Assembly (NCBI RefSeq): GCF_002980575.1
Contig: NZ_PVBS01000005.1
Location: forward strand, 1 to 64,000
From: Sphingobacterium gobiense
GTDB taxonomy: Bacteria > Bacteroidota > Bacteroidia > Sphingobacteriales > Sphingobacteriaceae
DNA: 64,000 nt
Direction of reading: 5' to 3'
The position numbers and the translations under genes were made by a program. The notes under the pieces are model-generated. The model did no database searches, had not been told where the DNA came from, and was given only the letters and a program-made list of their open reading frames with translations. Shown here piece by piece: positions 9,574 through 17,732 of this stretch; position 1 is the stretch's first letter, and every line of letters starts with the position of its first letter.

Positions 9574-9672
9574 TCGATTCTTAGCCAATAAACATAAGGT
9601 CAATTTGCTCCGTTAAAAAACACAATCGTTTCGATCAAATAAGTGGTCACTCACTTTTTTTTAAAAAATGTC

Positions 9673-9703
9673 TTTGTGTGAATAATTTATATCCCTATGT
9701 TTG
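9673..9703 (+). promoter_or_regulatory. Consensus Bacteroidota promoter driving a non-coding transcript
   Basis: TTTG (9673-9676), a 19-bp spacer and TATGTTTG (9696-9703) fit the phylum consensus exactly. No protein-coding frame follows before the terminator at 9858-9891. Confidence 0.7.
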
Positions 9704-9706
9704 TAA

Positions 9707-9893
9707 ACACAAAGGGGAAATGGAATAACAAAATAAAGGCAAGTGAGTTAATACTCACACTTTATTTTACCAAGCTAACAAACTAAATTTGATAGACGAA
9801 GGTCTTAAAACTTGAAACGAAATACGGCTGACCACTTATAAACTAATTTTGTTCTGAAGCGTATCACAGAGAGGGGTGATACGCTTTTTTTAT
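9707..9893 (+). ncRNA. Candidate small non-coding RNA of about 185 nt
   Basis: A consensus promoter and a strong intrinsic terminator bracket about 185 nt with no credible ORF. The transcript would contain a long hairpin near 9730-9769: outer arms AAAATAAAG/CTTTATTTT and inner arms GTGAGT/ACTCAC around a TAAT loop. A second pairing of AACAAAAT with the later ATTTTGTT (near 9847) would compete with it. Size and layout would fit a 6S-type or other regulatory RNA, but I cannot match it to a known family. The 473-bp argH-rbfA intergenic region holds nothing else except the two genes' promoters. Confidence 0.5.
9858..9891 (+). terminator. Intrinsic terminator of the candidate ncRNA
   Basis: Perfect 10-bp stem AGCGTATCAC / GTGATACGCT with an 8-nt loop followed by seven T. 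Confidence 0.85.
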
Positions 9894-9904
9894 AAATTAT
9901 GTAG

Positions 9905-9912
9905 TACCTTTG
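9905..9912 (+). promoter_or_regulatory. -7 box for rbfA
   Basis: TACCTTTG, 33 bp before the rbfA start codon and just after the preceding terminator. Confidence 0.55.
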
Positions 9913-9945
9913 TTATTAAGGACAATACCAAAAACAATATAAGAT

Positions 9946-10317
9946 ATGGGAACAGAGAGCAAAAGACAGCAACGGTTTGCGGGCGTTATTCAAGAGGATC
10001 TTGCAGCGCTATTTCAACGAGATGGCAATTCTTGGGCTCCAGGAGCTTTTATAACCGTAACAAAAGTACGAGTTACACCGGATTTGGCAATCGCTCGTAT
10101 ATATTTGAGTTTTTTAAATACGAAGACAGCTAAAGAAAGTTTAAAGCAGATTCAAAGTAAGATTAGTGAAATACGTTATAAATTGGGTATTAGAATTAAA
10201 AATCAGGCGCGGATAGTTCCCGAGTTGGAATTTTTCTTGGACGACACCAACGAATACGTCGAGCACATGGACAAATTATTTGAAAAAATAAGTAAGGAAC
10301 CCAGACAGCCTGATTAA
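9946..10317 (+). CDS. rbfA: Ribosome-binding factor A
   Basis: This 123-residue KH-like protein assists late maturation of the 30S subunit, acting near the 5' end of 16S rRNA. Recognisable segments are KRQQRFAGVIQEDLAALF at the N-terminus, ITVTKVRVTPDLAIARIY in the middle and IVPELEFFLDDTNEYVEHMDKL near the end. It begins a short operon with aat, 22 bp downstream, under the -7 box at 9905-9912. Confidence 0.92.
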   Translation: MGTESKRQQRFAGVIQEDLAALFQRDGNSWAPGAFITVTKVRVTPDLAIARIYLSFLNTKTAKESLKQIQSKISEIRYKLGIRIKNQARIVPELEFFLDDTNEYVEHMDKLFEKISKEPRQPD

Positions 10318-10339
10318 TCAGTGTTGATAACACCTCTCT

Positions 10340-10996
10340 ATGCCTTATGCTTTGAATGATCGCCTCGTTTTTCCTCATCCCGCGTTGGCGGACGACGATG
10401 GCCTGCTCGCCGTTGGAGGAGATTTAAGCGTCGAACGTTTGTTATTAGCATACCAGCATGGCATTTTTCCTTGGTTTTCTGATGAGACACCTATTCTTTG
10501 GTATTCGCCACCGGAGCGTTTTGTACTCAATCCGAAAGAACTTAAAGTAACAAAGAGTATGCGCCAACTTATACGCAACTCTTCTTTCCACACGGCGCAC
10601 AACACGTCTTTCGTGGAAGTCATAGATAAATGCGCATCCACAAAGCGAAGGGATGAGCAAGGAACGTGGATCACAAAGGATATGCAAGAAGCTTATATCC
10701 GTCTACATGAATTGGGTTACGCGCACAGTATAGAAACATACGACAAAAACGGAATACTGGTGGGAGGACTTTACGGAATACAGATAGGATCAATATTTTG
10801 TGGTGAGAGCATGTTTTCACATGTGCCCAACACCTCTAAGCTGGCTTTAATTTATCTCTGTAAAGAATTTAATTTCGATTTAATTGATTGCCAAATATAC
10901 AGCGAACATTTAGCGTCTTTAGGTGCAAAGCTTATTCCAGGCTCCTCCTACTATGAACTTTTACAAAAACAAACTGTTGAACCCTTTGCTATTTAG
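10340..10996 (+). CDS. aat: Leucyl/phenylalanyl-tRNA--protein transferase
   Basis: The 218-residue enzyme adds Leu or Phe from aminoacyl-tRNA to proteins with N-terminal Lys or Arg, marking them for ClpS-ClpAP degradation (N-degron pathway). The family signatures DGLLAVGGDLSVERLLLAYQHGIFPWF, YSPPERFVL and GGLYGIQIGSIFCGESMFSH are clear. It is co-transcribed with rbfA. Length is normal for the family. Confidence 0.94.
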   Translation: MPYALNDRLVFPHPALADDDGLLAVGGDLSVERLLLAYQHGIFPWFSDETPILWYSPPERFVLNPKELKVTKSMRQLIRNSSFHTAHNTSFVEVIDKCASTKRRDEQGTWITKDMQEAYIRLHELGYAHSIETYDKNGILVGGLYGIQIGSIFCGESMFSHVPNTSKLALIYLCKEFNFDLIDCQIYSEHLASLGAKLIPGSSYYELLQKQTVEPFAI

Positions 10997-11078
10997 ACCA
11001 CGCTGGGCACTCCTCAACCATGAAAAAAACTAAGTATATAATTATATAAAAATATTAAAAGCTTCAATAAATAGTAAG

Positions 11079-11729
11079 ATGAAATTTAAAATCGGAGATT
11101 TTGTTCGTTTTGTAGACGAACCCATTGAAGGACACATAACTTCTTTTCAAGACAACGATATCATCGGTGTAACGGATAATTCTGGTTTTGAGATTCCTGT
11201 TCCTGCCAATAAGATCACATTGGTACACGGAAATATGCGCCGCGATGACGATGAGGTGGAAAAAGCACAAGTCACTACTGTCCCACCTCCCTTTGTAGAA
11301 CGTGGCATTTACCTAGGTATAGCAGGAGAACAAAGGGATGGACTTGCTAAATTTTTCTTTATCAATCATACTTCTTATGATATTTTGATAACCGCAAACG
11401 AAATTAATAGTACAAAACGTACTGGTATATTCGCAGAAAAAATATCCGCCAGAGATTTCATTCAGTTTTATACGGCTAATTTCACAAACGTTAGCAAATG
11501 GCCAAACTTTGAAATACAAATTCTGCGCTATAGCATGTTACCGCATAATGCAACTACCACGCTACATAAAGAGTTTCGGTTGAAACCGCTCGATCTTATC
11601 CACCCCAAAGAAAACGACGAGCTTTTAGGAATGAAAGTTTGGCGTTATGAACTGGACAAACCCGAGGAAAACATCGGATTGGACAAATTAAAGACCCATT
11701 TTATTTCCCACCGTCCAGGTCGACGCTAG
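11079..11729 (+). CDS. DUF2027-like protein, apparently without Smr domain
   Basis: The 216-residue cytoplasmic protein starts with the small beta-rich module (FKIGDFVRFVDEPIEGHITSF, then EIPVPANKITLV) that I associate with DUF2027 proteins of Bacteroidota. A longer beta-rich domain follows. Family members I remember are about 330-370 residues and end in a MutS2-type Smr domain (nuclease/RNA-binding fold); this one stops after HFISHRPGRR and no Smr-like frame follows to 11899. It may be a naturally short form or a truncated gene. Function is unknown, with an RNA/DNA-related role suggested only by the Smr link. Confidence 0.6.
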   Translation: MKFKIGDFVRFVDEPIEGHITSFQDNDIIGVTDNSGFEIPVPANKITLVHGNMRRDDDEVEKAQVTTVPPPFVERGIYLGIAGEQRDGLAKFFFINHTSYDILITANEINSTKRTGIFAEKISARDFIQFYTANFTNVSKWPNFEIQILRYSMLPHNATTTLHKEFRLKPLDLIHPKENDELLGMKVWRYELDKPEENIGLDKLKTHFISHRPGRR

Positions 11730-11842
11730 ACATTATAAAGTCATGAAAAATTTATGTACCAGGTCATTTATTCATCGTAGGAATTATGATGTTTATCATA
11801 TTCGCGAATCTTGAAATCACAACCATTTGTAAATCAAACAAT

Positions 11843-11859
11843 TTAACAAGAAATTAACA
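11843..11859 (+). promoter_or_regulatory. TTAACA direct repeat upstream of hemA
   Basis: TTAACA at 11843-11848 and 11854-11859, an 11-bp period (one helical turn), about 65 bp before the hemA -7 box. The layout resembles response-regulator sites of the PhoP/OmpR type; this is inference only. Confidence 0.3.
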
Positions 11860-11925
11860 TTATTTAAAACCATTCTAAATTCATTGTATTGACAGATTTT
11901 TGACAGAAAACAAGGGCTTTTACTC

Positions 11926-11933
11926 TACATTTG
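11926..11933 (+). promoter_or_regulatory. -7 box for hemA
   Basis: TACATTTG, with TTTG at 11899-11902 (spacer 23 bp, longer than usual). It places transcription start near 11938 and rules out a translation start upstream of that point. Confidence 0.5.
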
Positions 11934-11965
11934 CAAGGATAAAATTATTGAGCAAGATCTGGGCC

Positions 11966-13207
11966 TTGAAGAATTTAAAAGTAATAGCATTTACTCACAA
12001 GCACGTCGAACTAAAAGACTTGGGGAGTTTGGTCATCTGCAACGAAGAGTTAGAAGATCGCTTAGTCAATCTAAAAACTAGGTTGGATATTCCGGAAATT
12101 TTTTATATTGCGACTTGTAACCGGGTGGAGTTTGTGTTTTGTGGTGCGCATGAGTTAAGTGATGAGTTTGTAGCCGATTTCATGGGCCAAATGAACTTCT
12201 GTGTCCCAGCAGAGCGTCTCCAATGCTATTTAGGGCAGGTTACGCGTTATTCCGGCATGGACGCGTTGACTCATCTGTTTCGTATGTCTTGTTCGCTAGA
12301 GAGTTTGGTTGTTGGTGAGAAGGAAATTCTGGCCCAAGTACGTCGCGCATATGAAAGATGCCGAAAAGCAGGCTTTACAGGCGATTATTTGCGCTTAGTT
12401 ATGGATCGTCTAGTTAGAACAGCTAAGGACGTATACACATATACAAATATTTCCCGTAATCCAATCTCCGTTGTTTCATTAGCTTACCGTAAACTTAAAG
12501 AGACCAAACTACCGGCTAATCCTCGGATTTTAGTCATTGGCTCAGGTGAAACCAATCAAAACTTAGCTAAATATCTAAAAAAACACCAACATTCGAATTT
12601 TGTGGTTTTCAATCGCACGTTGAAAAATGCATGGAAATTAGCTCGAGAATTGAATGCAGAAGCCTATTCATTATCAGAATTAGCTCATTATAAGAAAGGA
12701 TTTGATGTGATGATTGTATGTACAGGTTCACCCGAGGCAATTATCGATATAAACCTTTATAAATCCCTTCTCAATGGGGAAACCGATAAAAAAGTAATCG
12801 TTGATTTAGCGATACCTAATGATATCGACGCCGACGTAGTAGCACAATTCCCTATCCAGTATATCGAAGTCAGCAGTCTACAAGCAATTGCCGAAAAAAA
12901 TAAGCAAGACCGCTATGCAGAGCTGGAAAGTGCGGATGCTATTATCCAACAAAATATCCAAGAATTTTTACCGATTATTAAGCAACGTCGTGTTGAAGTT
13001 GCCATGCGTGAAGTGCCTGAAAAGATCAAAGAAATCCGGTCATTTGCGTTAAATGAGGTATTTGCCCAAGACCTTAAAAATCTCGACCCTCAAGCACGTG
13101 AAGTCTTAGAAAAAGTCATCAGCTATATGGAGAAGAAATACATCAAGGTACCCATGGTAATGGCTAAAGAGATTTTGGTTAAAAATTCCCAAACGGAAAT
13201 CAATTAA
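11966..13207 (+). CDS. hemA: Glutamyl-tRNA reductase
   Basis: The 413-residue enzyme reduces glutamyl-tRNA(Glu) with NADPH to glutamate-1-semialdehyde, the first committed step of C5-pathway heme synthesis. The catalytic Cys is in IATCNRVEF; with the TTG start chosen here it is C51, matching C50 of well-known homologues. CSLESLVVGEKEILAQVRRA and the NADPH-binding LVIGSGETNQNLAKYL are present. The frame stays open back to 11900, but that lies upstream of the promoter; another TTG at 11948 is possible. It heads the heme cluster (hemA, hemCD, hemB, hemL), with hemCD having its own promoter. Confidence 0.93.
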   Translation: MKNLKVIAFTHKHVELKDLGSLVICNEELEDRLVNLKTRLDIPEIFYIATCNRVEFVFCGAHELSDEFVADFMGQMNFCVPAERLQCYLGQVTRYSGMDALTHLFRMSCSLESLVVGEKEILAQVRRAYERCRKAGFTGDYLRLVMDRLVRTAKDVYTYTNISRNPISVVSLAYRKLKETKLPANPRILVIGSGETNQNLAKYLKKHQHSNFVVFNRTLKNAWKLARELNAEAYSLSELAHYKKGFDVMIVCTGSPEAIIDINLYKSLLNGETDKKVIVDLAIPNDIDADVVAQFPIQYIEVSSLQAIAEKNKQDRYAELESADAIIQQNIQEFLPIIKQRRVEVAMREVPEKIKEIRSFALNEVFAQDLKNLDPQAREVLEKVISYMEKKYIKVPMVMAKEILVKNSQTEIN

Positions 13208-13521
13208 AAATCTTCCAAAGACAGAAAATATACCATAATTCTGACAAAGACTGTCGGGATTGTATAGCTATTTAGTTAAATTTACTCCAACAATATTTTC
13301 AATGGAAGAGTAGAGCAAAATAAATTCATTTTATGGTGCCGATACGATTTCATTGCAATTGCATATGAATATGAATTACTCACAAGTAAATTTATATTAT
13401 GGCATTATGCATTTTTGCTTATTTTTAAAGGCATGCATGAGCTCATTTAACATTCGGTTCGTGAATGCAAAGCATTTTATTTAGGTTTGTATGCATTTTC
13501 AAACCATTTAAGCAGGAGACG
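13208..13521. other. hemA-hemCD intergenic region
   Basis: AT-rich spacer of 314 bp. Apart from the hemCD promoter and ribosome-binding site at its right end I see no gene, strong hairpin or repeat. Confidence 0.6.
13482..13517 (+). promoter_or_regulatory. hemCD -7 box and ribosome-binding site
   Basis: TAGGTTTG at 13482-13489 is followed by AGGAG at 13513-13517, five nt before a GTG codon at 13522. Together they exclude the upstream ATG at 13465 as the start. Confidence 0.6.
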
Positions 13522-15114
13522 GTGAATAGAAAACTTATCATTGGAACTAGGGGTAGTCAACTGGCATTATGGCAGGCTGAGTTCATTAAGGCAAGGCTCG
13601 CAGAGATTGGCGTAGAATCCGAATTAAAAATTATAAAGACCCAAGGGGATATCATTCAGCACCTACGGCTGGACAAACTAGAGGGTAAGGGATTCTTCAC
13701 AAAAGAATTAGAAGAAGAGTTACTTACAGGGCAGATAGATTTGGCTGTTCACTCTCACAAAGACTTGCCTACCGTCAACCCTCCCGGACTGACCATTGCG
13801 GCGGTGTCGGAGCGGGAGGATCCATCGGAACTACTGATTATCCATAAGGACTGTGTCGATATAAAAAAAAGGCTGTCGCTGAAACACAATGCATCTGTCG
13901 GCACTTCATCCAATCGACGTAAGGCTCAATTATTATCTTTGCGCCCAGACTTAGAGTTCACCGACTTACGGGGTAATCTCCAAACACGTATCCAGAAACT
14001 GCGCGACGAAAAGTATGATGCTATCGTTTTAGCAAAAGCTGGCATCGCTCGCGTTGAAATGGATCTATCAGACTTTCACATTGAAGAGATCCCGCCGATC
14101 GAAGTAATTCCCGCCCCGGCGCAAGGCGTGTTGGCGGTACAGATCCGGGAAGCAGATAAAGAATTGTTTGAACTTCTGCAGAAAATACACGATGAAAATG
14201 TTGCGAAAACCATTACCGTAGAGCGAAAAGTATTAAATTTATTCGATGGCGGCTGTCATGCTCCTTTAGGCTGTTTTTGTCGCGAAACAGAAGACGGACA
14301 ATACGAAGCTTGGACATCCATTGCAGAAGACAATGAAGATTTTCCAAATCGCCTATATATGCGTGCTGAAAGTACAGATGATATGGCTGACCGAATTTTC
14401 GCCAAATTCCAAAAAGAAAGAAAGCTACCAAAGAGTGTTTTCATTACACGCGACCTAGACGAAAACTCTTACTTAGGTCGTTATTTAGTAAAACACAACA
14501 TTCAGGTTGACGCACGTTCTCTCATAAGGATATATCCAACTATCAACAAATTGGATTCTTTTATTTTAAAACGTGCGGATTGGATTTTTTTCAACAGCAA
14601 AAATGCTATTGATCATTTTTTCAAATTAGAACCTTGGATTTTAAAAAAGACAAAACTCGCTGTACTCGGCAGAGGTTCGGAAGACGCATTACGCAAACAC
14701 GGACGTGTTGCTGACTTTTCAGGAGATAACTTAGGCATCAAAACGGAAGACATTGCAAAAGAGTTTGCTAAACTTGTCGATGGCCAAACGGTCTTTATTC
14801 CCCGAGCAAAAGATTCTTTAATGTCGATTCAAAACGCACTTACGTCCAATACGAAAGTTATTGATATGCCCTTATATGAAACCGTGATACAAGAGAATGT
14901 TGATAAAACCAACGCAGAAGTGCTCATTTTCACAAGCCCTAGTAATGTAGAAGCATATTTTCAAGAACACCTCATCGACCCTGGTCAAAAAATTATTTGT
15001 ATCGGACATTCTACTGCCAAGGCGATAGAAACTATGGGGCTAAACTATACGCTTCCTTTCACACCCGATGAGATTGGCCTGTCAGAAGCAATCTTTGGAT
15101 TGGATTATGAATAA
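13522..15114 (+). CDS. hemC: Fused hydroxymethylbilane synthase / uroporphyrinogen-III synthase
   Basis: The 530-residue protein joins two consecutive enzymes of tetrapyrrole synthesis. Residues 1 to about 300 are HemC, which polymerises four porphobilinogens: IGTRGSQLALWQAEF, DLAVHSHKDLPT and the dipyrromethane-binding C245 in FDGGCHAPLGCF. From about 312 (KSVFITRDLDENSYLGRYL) to the end is a HemD-like domain, which closes the ring to uroporphyrinogen III, with the tail segments EVLIFTSPSNVEAYF and IICIGHSTAKAIE. HemD is poorly conserved, so the second half rests on fold-level pattern and position. The start is the GTG after AGGAG. hemB follows by 47 bp. Confidence 0.9.
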   Translation: MNRKLIIGTRGSQLALWQAEFIKARLAEIGVESELKIIKTQGDIIQHLRLDKLEGKGFFTKELEEELLTGQIDLAVHSHKDLPTVNPPGLTIAAVSEREDPSELLIIHKDCVDIKKRLSLKHNASVGTSSNRRKAQLLSLRPDLEFTDLRGNLQTRIQKLRDEKYDAIVLAKAGIARVEMDLSDFHIEEIPPIEVIPAPAQGVLAVQIREADKELFELLQKIHDENVAKTITVERKVLNLFDGGCHAPLGCFCRETEDGQYEAWTSIAEDNEDFPNRLYMRAESTDDMADRIFAKFQKERKLPKSVFITRDLDENSYLGRYLVKHNIQVDARSLIRIYPTINKLDSFILKRADWIFFNSKNAIDHFFKLEPWILKKTKLAVLGRGSEDALRKHGRVADFSGDNLGIKTEDIAKEFAKLVDGQTVFIPRAKDSLMSIQNALTSNTKVIDMPLYETVIQENVDKTNAEVLIFTSPSNVEAYFQEHLIDPGQKIICIGHSTAKAIETMGLNYTLPFTPDEIGLSEAIFGLDYE

Positions 15115-15161
15115 GTGATAAGCGATGAATAAAGAAATATTTAATCTCTAAATACTAAAGA

Positions 15162-16133
15162 ATGTTGCACCGTCCAAGAAGAAATAGAAAATCTACTGTT
15201 ATACGGGATATGATTCAGGAGCATCATCTAACCCCCGCCAACCTTATTTTCCCCCTTTTCATCATAGAGGGAAAAAATCAGAAAACCGATGTTTCTTCTA
15301 TGCCCGGGATCTATCGACATTCTATTGATAACCTACTGCGCGAGGTAGAAAACTGTATGAAACTGGGGTTATACGCATTCGACCTCTTTCCCAATATTGA
15401 CGACTCACTTAAAGACAAATACGCTACCGTAAGCTATCAAAAAGGCAATCTATATTTGAGAGCTATCGAGGAGGTAAAGAAAAACTTCCCTGACGCCTGT
15501 GTAATAACGGATGTAGCTATGGACCCTTACAGCTCGGACGGACACGATGGCATTGTGGAGAACGGTGTTATCCTGAACGATGAAACATTAGCTATTTTAG
15601 GAAAAATGGCGCTTGCTCATGCAGAAGCGGGCGCAGATATCATCGCTCCTTCAGACATGATGGACGGACGCATTGGCTATATCCGTGGAGTACTTGATGA
15701 AAATGGGTTTTCGGACGTTTCGCTGATGTCCTACACCGCTAAATATGCTTCGGCTTTCTATGGTCCTTTTCGGGATGCCCTTAATTCGGCACCAAAGGCA
15801 GGAGATAAAAAAACTTACCAAATGAATCCTGCTAATTCACGGGAAGCGCTCATTGAAGCGCAGTTGGATGCAGAAGAAGGCGCGGACTTCCTGATGGTTA
15901 AGCCCGGACTTCCTTATTTAGACATCATTAAATTACTACACGATAATTTTGACTTACCTATTGCAGCCTACAATGTGTCCGGTGAATATGCTATGTTGAA
16001 AGCTGCCATTCGAAATGGATGGTTGGATGAAGAGCGGGCCATTATGGAAACATTGATGAGCTTCCGTCGCGCTGGCGCAACATCAATCTTAACTTATCAT
16101 GCAAAAGAGGTGTTAGAAAAAAAATGGCTATAG
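15162..16133 (+). CDS. hemB: Porphobilinogen synthase (delta-aminolevulinate dehydratase)
   Basis: The 323-residue enzyme condenses two 5-aminolevulinate molecules to porphobilinogen. The Schiff-base lysines are K194 (SYTAKYASAFYGPFR) and K247 (LMVKPGLPYLDII). The metal-site segment reads DVAMDPYSSDGHDG, with Asp/Ala in place of the three cysteines of zinc enzymes, which predicts a magnesium-dependent enzyme. It sits between hemCD and hemL. Confidence 0.95.
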   Translation: MLHRPRRNRKSTVIRDMIQEHHLTPANLIFPLFIIEGKNQKTDVSSMPGIYRHSIDNLLREVENCMKLGLYAFDLFPNIDDSLKDKYATVSYQKGNLYLRAIEEVKKNFPDACVITDVAMDPYSSDGHDGIVENGVILNDETLAILGKMALAHAEAGADIIAPSDMMDGRIGYIRGVLDENGFSDVSLMSYTAKYASAFYGPFRDALNSAPKAGDKKTYQMNPANSREALIEAQLDAEEGADFLMVKPGLPYLDIIKLLHDNFDLPIAAYNVSGEYAMLKAAIRNGWLDEERAIMETLMSFRRAGATSILTYHAKEVLEKKWL

Positions 16134-16274
16134 CCTGTTCTTTTTTAGAAAAAAGAATCAAAAAATCGTCGCTTAAAACCTTTGGCATAAGGGATAGTGC
16201 AATTAGGGTATTTCTACATTCGCCAAAGCTTTTGATGCGACATCAAGTGTTAAGGATGGGATAGTAGCAGAAAT

Positions 16275-16311
16275 CTGGTTCCCCTCCTTCGGAGAGGTTA
16301 GAGGAGGGTCA
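16275..16311 (+). repeat. Short GC-rich palindromic element (REP-like)
   Basis: CTCC-TTCG-GAG hairpin flanked by GGTTCCC and GAGGTTAGAGGAGGG in an AT-rich spacer. It resembles dispersed palindromic repeats of this group, but a second copy is not seen here. Confidence 0.25.
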
Positions 16312-16357
16312 ACTTTACAGATCACAAGTCATGAACTACGAGAAACGAATCACAAAA

Positions 16358-17662
16358 ATGGAACAAGATATTTCCCGCGTAAAATCTGCGGAACTTTTCG
16401 AGAAGGCAAAAAATTATTTTCCGGGGGGCGTAAACTCTCCAGTACGGGCGTTTAAATCAGTATATGGCACACCGCTTTTTATTGAACGAGGAGACAAGGC
16501 CCGAATATGGGATGCAGATGATAACGAATTCATTGACTACTGCTGTTCATGGGGCCCGCTTATTTTGGGGCACAACCATGATAAGGTACGGGATGCGGTA
16601 GCCCAGCAGTTAGACAAAGGACTGAGCTTCGGCGCACCTACCCGACTAGAAAATGAATTAGCAGAATTGATTTTAACCAATAACAGCTACATCGAAAAAA
16701 TTCGCTTTGTCAGTTCCGGAACCGAAGCAGTTATGTCCGCTATCCGCTTGGCTAGGGGATACACCAAAAGAGATAAGATTATTAAATTCGAAGGCTGTTA
16801 TCATGGTCATTCCGATTCACTATTGGTCAAAGCTGGTTCTGGATTGGTTACCTTTGGCGAAACGTCATCCGCCGGTGTACCCAAAGCATTTGCCGAAGAG
16901 ACCATTGTCATTTCATTAAATGACAAACAAGCTTTAGAAGAAGTTTTCTCGTCATTTTCTGATCAGATAGCCGCTGTTATCATAGAGGGTATCCCCGCCA
17001 ACAACGGTTTATTAATTCAGGATAAGGATTATATTCATTTCTTACGCCAAATTACACAAGAACATGGTGCCTTACTTATTTTTGATGAAGTAATCACCGG
17101 CTTTCGATTAGGGTTTGAAGGAGCTGCACGCTACTATGATATACAGCCTGATATTATTACTTACGGAAAGATTATCGGCGGAGGCATGCCCGTTGGCGCG
17201 TATGGCGCTTCCAAAGAGCTCATGGCACATATTTCGCCTGACGGCGGTGTATATCAAGCAGGCACGCTATCCGGAAACCCGATAGCTATGTCTGCAGGAA
17301 TTGCTGCGCTTCGCATATTAGCGGAGCCCGATTTTTATACCAAACAAGAAGAGAAAACGAGAAGTTTTATAGATACAATACGCGCTTACATAGATCGGAG
17401 AAACTACGCGGTTCAAATCTTCACGGTTGGGTCTATCTTTTGGTTTGCTTTTACAGATCAAAAAAGTATCAAACGGGCGGATGAAATTGATCCGCTTTCT
17501 ATGGAAAAATATAAAGTCATGCACCGTTCGCTGCTCAATCAGGGTATATACTTCGGCCCTTCGGGATACGAAGTCGGATTTATTTCCAGTGCCCACACAC
17601 AGGAAGATCTAAACCAGACGATAGAAGCTATCAAGACAGCGTTGGACACGGCTTTTGCGTAA
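16358..17662 (+). CDS. hemL: Glutamate-1-semialdehyde 2,1-aminomutase
   Basis: The 434-residue PLP enzyme converts glutamate-1-semialdehyde to 5-aminolevulinate, following HemA in the C5 pathway. It has the N-terminal FPGGVNSPVRAF, the PLP-contact segments SSGTEAVMSAIRLARGYT and LLIFDEVITGFRLGFEG, and the Schiff-base lysine K271 in DIITYGKIIGGGMPVGAYG. I use the internal ATG (MEQDISRVKSAELFEKA) because homologues start there; an in-frame ATG nine codons upstream (16331) is possible. Its product feeds hemB immediately upstream. Confidence 0.94.
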   Translation: MEQDISRVKSAELFEKAKNYFPGGVNSPVRAFKSVYGTPLFIERGDKARIWDADDNEFIDYCCSWGPLILGHNHDKVRDAVAQQLDKGLSFGAPTRLENELAELILTNNSYIEKIRFVSSGTEAVMSAIRLARGYTKRDKIIKFEGCYHGHSDSLLVKAGSGLVTFGETSSAGVPKAFAEETIVISLNDKQALEEVFSSFSDQIAAVIIEGIPANNGLLIQDKDYIHFLRQITQEHGALLIFDEVITGFRLGFEGAARYYDIQPDIITYGKIIGGGMPVGAYGASKELMAHISPDGGVYQAGTLSGNPIAMSAGIAALRILAEPDFYTKQEEKTRSFIDTIRAYIDRRNYAVQIFTVGSIFWFAFTDQKSIKRADEIDPLSMEKYKVMHRSLLNQGIYFGPSGYEVGFISSAHTQEDLNQTIEAIKTALDTAFA

Positions 17663-17686
17663 TAAAACTTTTTTCCGTTATATTTG
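17654..17686 (+). promoter_or_regulatory. Promoter for the 17733 lipoprotein
   Basis: TTTG (17654-17657), a 21-bp spacer and TATATTTG (17679-17686). The -33 element overlaps the end of hemL. Confidence 0.65.
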
Positions 17687-17732
17687 TTCAATAACAGAAG
17701 TAGTAAATCATAAAAATAATTAAATCAAAGGT

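Noticed and set aside
9707-9893. Identification of the small RNA as tmRNA, SRP RNA or RNase P RNA
   Set aside because: None of the conserved ends or core motifs of these RNAs is present and the length does not fit.
11900-11965. Upstream extension of hemA to 11900
   Set aside because: It would start before the promoter and shift the catalytic Cys to about residue 73 instead of 51.
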